This document shows, piece after piece, positions 4,966-5,361 of a DNA stretch of 5,361 nucleotides. The translations under genes were made by a program, and so were the position numbers. Numbering within the stretch: position 1 is the stretch's first letter; every line of letters begins with the position of its first letter. The notes under the pieces were generated by a model, which saw only the letters and a program-made list of their open reading frames with translations, was not told the origin of the DNA and searched no databases. Source of the DNA: Candidatus Faecalibacterium faecipullorum (lineage in GTDB: Bacteria; Bacillota; Clostridia; Oscillospirales; Ruminococcaceae); assembly GCA_019118985.1 (NCBI GenBank), contig DWXX01000190.1, positions 1 through 5,361 on the forward strand, written 5' to 3'.

Positions 4966-5361
4966 TTACACGTCCAGTTTGGCGTACTGCGCGTTGTTCT
5001 CGATAAAGCGGCGGCGGGGCTCCACCTGGTCGCCCATCAGGATGGTGAAGGCTTCGTCGGCCTTTTCCGCATCCTCGATGGTGATCTGGACGATCACCCG
5101 GTTGTCGGGGTTCATGGTGGTCTCCCACAGCTGCTCGGGGTTCATCTCGCCCAGGCCCTTGTAGCGGTTCACCTTGGCCCCGGGCATCTCCCGGGTCAGG
5201 GCGGCCATTTCTTTTTCGTTGTAGGCGTATTTGACGGTGTTGCCCTTCTGCACCCGGAACAGGGGCGGCTGGGCCACATAGACGTGCCCCTGCTCGATCA
5301 AAGGCCGCATATAGCGGAAGAAGAAGGTCAGCATCAGGGTGCAGATGTGGGAGCCGTCCAC
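4966..5361 (-). CDS. gyrB: DNA gyrase subunit B, C-terminal 131 residues (5' end outside the window)
   Basis: GyrB provides ATPase and TOPRIM functions of DNA gyrase; the whole protein is usually about 640 residues. The visible part opens inside the TOPRIM domain at VDGSHICTLMLTFFFRYMRP, the end of the Mg2+-binding DxDVDGSHI motif; the first DxD residues lie beyond the edge. The family-typical GHVYVAQPPLFRV and NRYKGLGEMNPEQLWETTMNP follow, then the end RRRFIENNAQYAKLDV and a TAA stop (4968-4966). The first codon, GTG at 5361-5359, is an internal valine, not a start. Position 7 of the visible part is Cys where many GyrB proteins have Arg (DGSHIRTL). ParE is the main alternative, but the adjacent gyrase-type gyrA argues strongly for gyrB. 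Confidence 0.96.
   Translation of the reverse strand: MDGSHICTLMLTFFFRYMRPLIEQGHVYVAQPPLFRVQKGNTVKYAYNEKEMAALTREMPGAKVNRYKGLGEMNPEQLWETTMNPDNRVIVQITIEDAEKADEAFTILMGDQVEPRRRFIENNAQYAKLDV

Noticed and set aside
2208..5006. A 932-codon plus-strand open frame antisense to gyrA and the end of gyrB
   Set aside because: Its translation is low-complexity (Gly, Ala, Val, His, Asp-rich) and mirrors the GC-biased codons of gyrA. It has no family motifs or plausible ribosome binding site, and it starts inside the repeat block. It is a shadow of a high-GC gene.

Overview
The window comes from a GC-rich (roughly 60% by eye) bacterial chromosome. All recognisable genes lie on the minus strand, so transcription runs from high to low coordinates: gyrB (C-terminal end only) -> gyrA -> mntP -> a large MacB-type ABC transporter (N-terminal part only). 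Several features fit a high-GC Clostridia member of the Oscillospiraceae/Ruminococcaceae type, such as Gemmiger, Subdoligranulum or a Faecalibacterium relative. These are the protein sequences, strong GGAGG ribosome binding sites, gyrB-gyrA adjacency, a Mn2+ riboswitch ahead of mntP, and palindromic GC-rich intergenic repeats. The genus is an inference from general resemblance; the phylum-level placement is more secure.

Layout from high to low coordinates. Positions 4966-5361 hold the end of gyrB (TOPRIM end and tail). A 70-nt gap with a strong stem-loop follows, then complete gyrA (2310-4895, 861 aa) with its own ribosome binding site. Together they encode the two DNA gyrase subunits, probably from one mRNA. 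A strong intrinsic terminator at 2245-2280 ends that unit.

The 600-nt region between gyrA and mntP is dense in non-coding structure. It has a block of palindromic GC-rich repeats (2102-2229), an isolated hairpin (2024-2050), a 16-bp parS-like palindrome (2001-2016) and the mntP promoter (1933-1962). The long mntP leader then carries a yybP-ykoY (Mn2+) riboswitch aptamer (1790-1909), an alternative hairpin and an intrinsic terminator (1688-1718) directly before the mntP ribosome binding site. This is a complete transcriptional riboswitch with its expression platform, controlling the Mn2+ exporter MntP (1079-1657).

After a 124-nt AT-rich gap with a possible promoter, positions 954-1 encode the first 318 residues of an ABC transporter. 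Its ATPase domain is fused to a MacB/FtsX-like permease that continues beyond the window.

No undescribed multi-gene system is visible. The most informative non-obvious items are the Mn2+ riboswitch with a readable switching mechanism, the parS-like site next to gyrA, the natural alanine at the key quinolone-resistance position of GyrA, and the palindromic repeat block.
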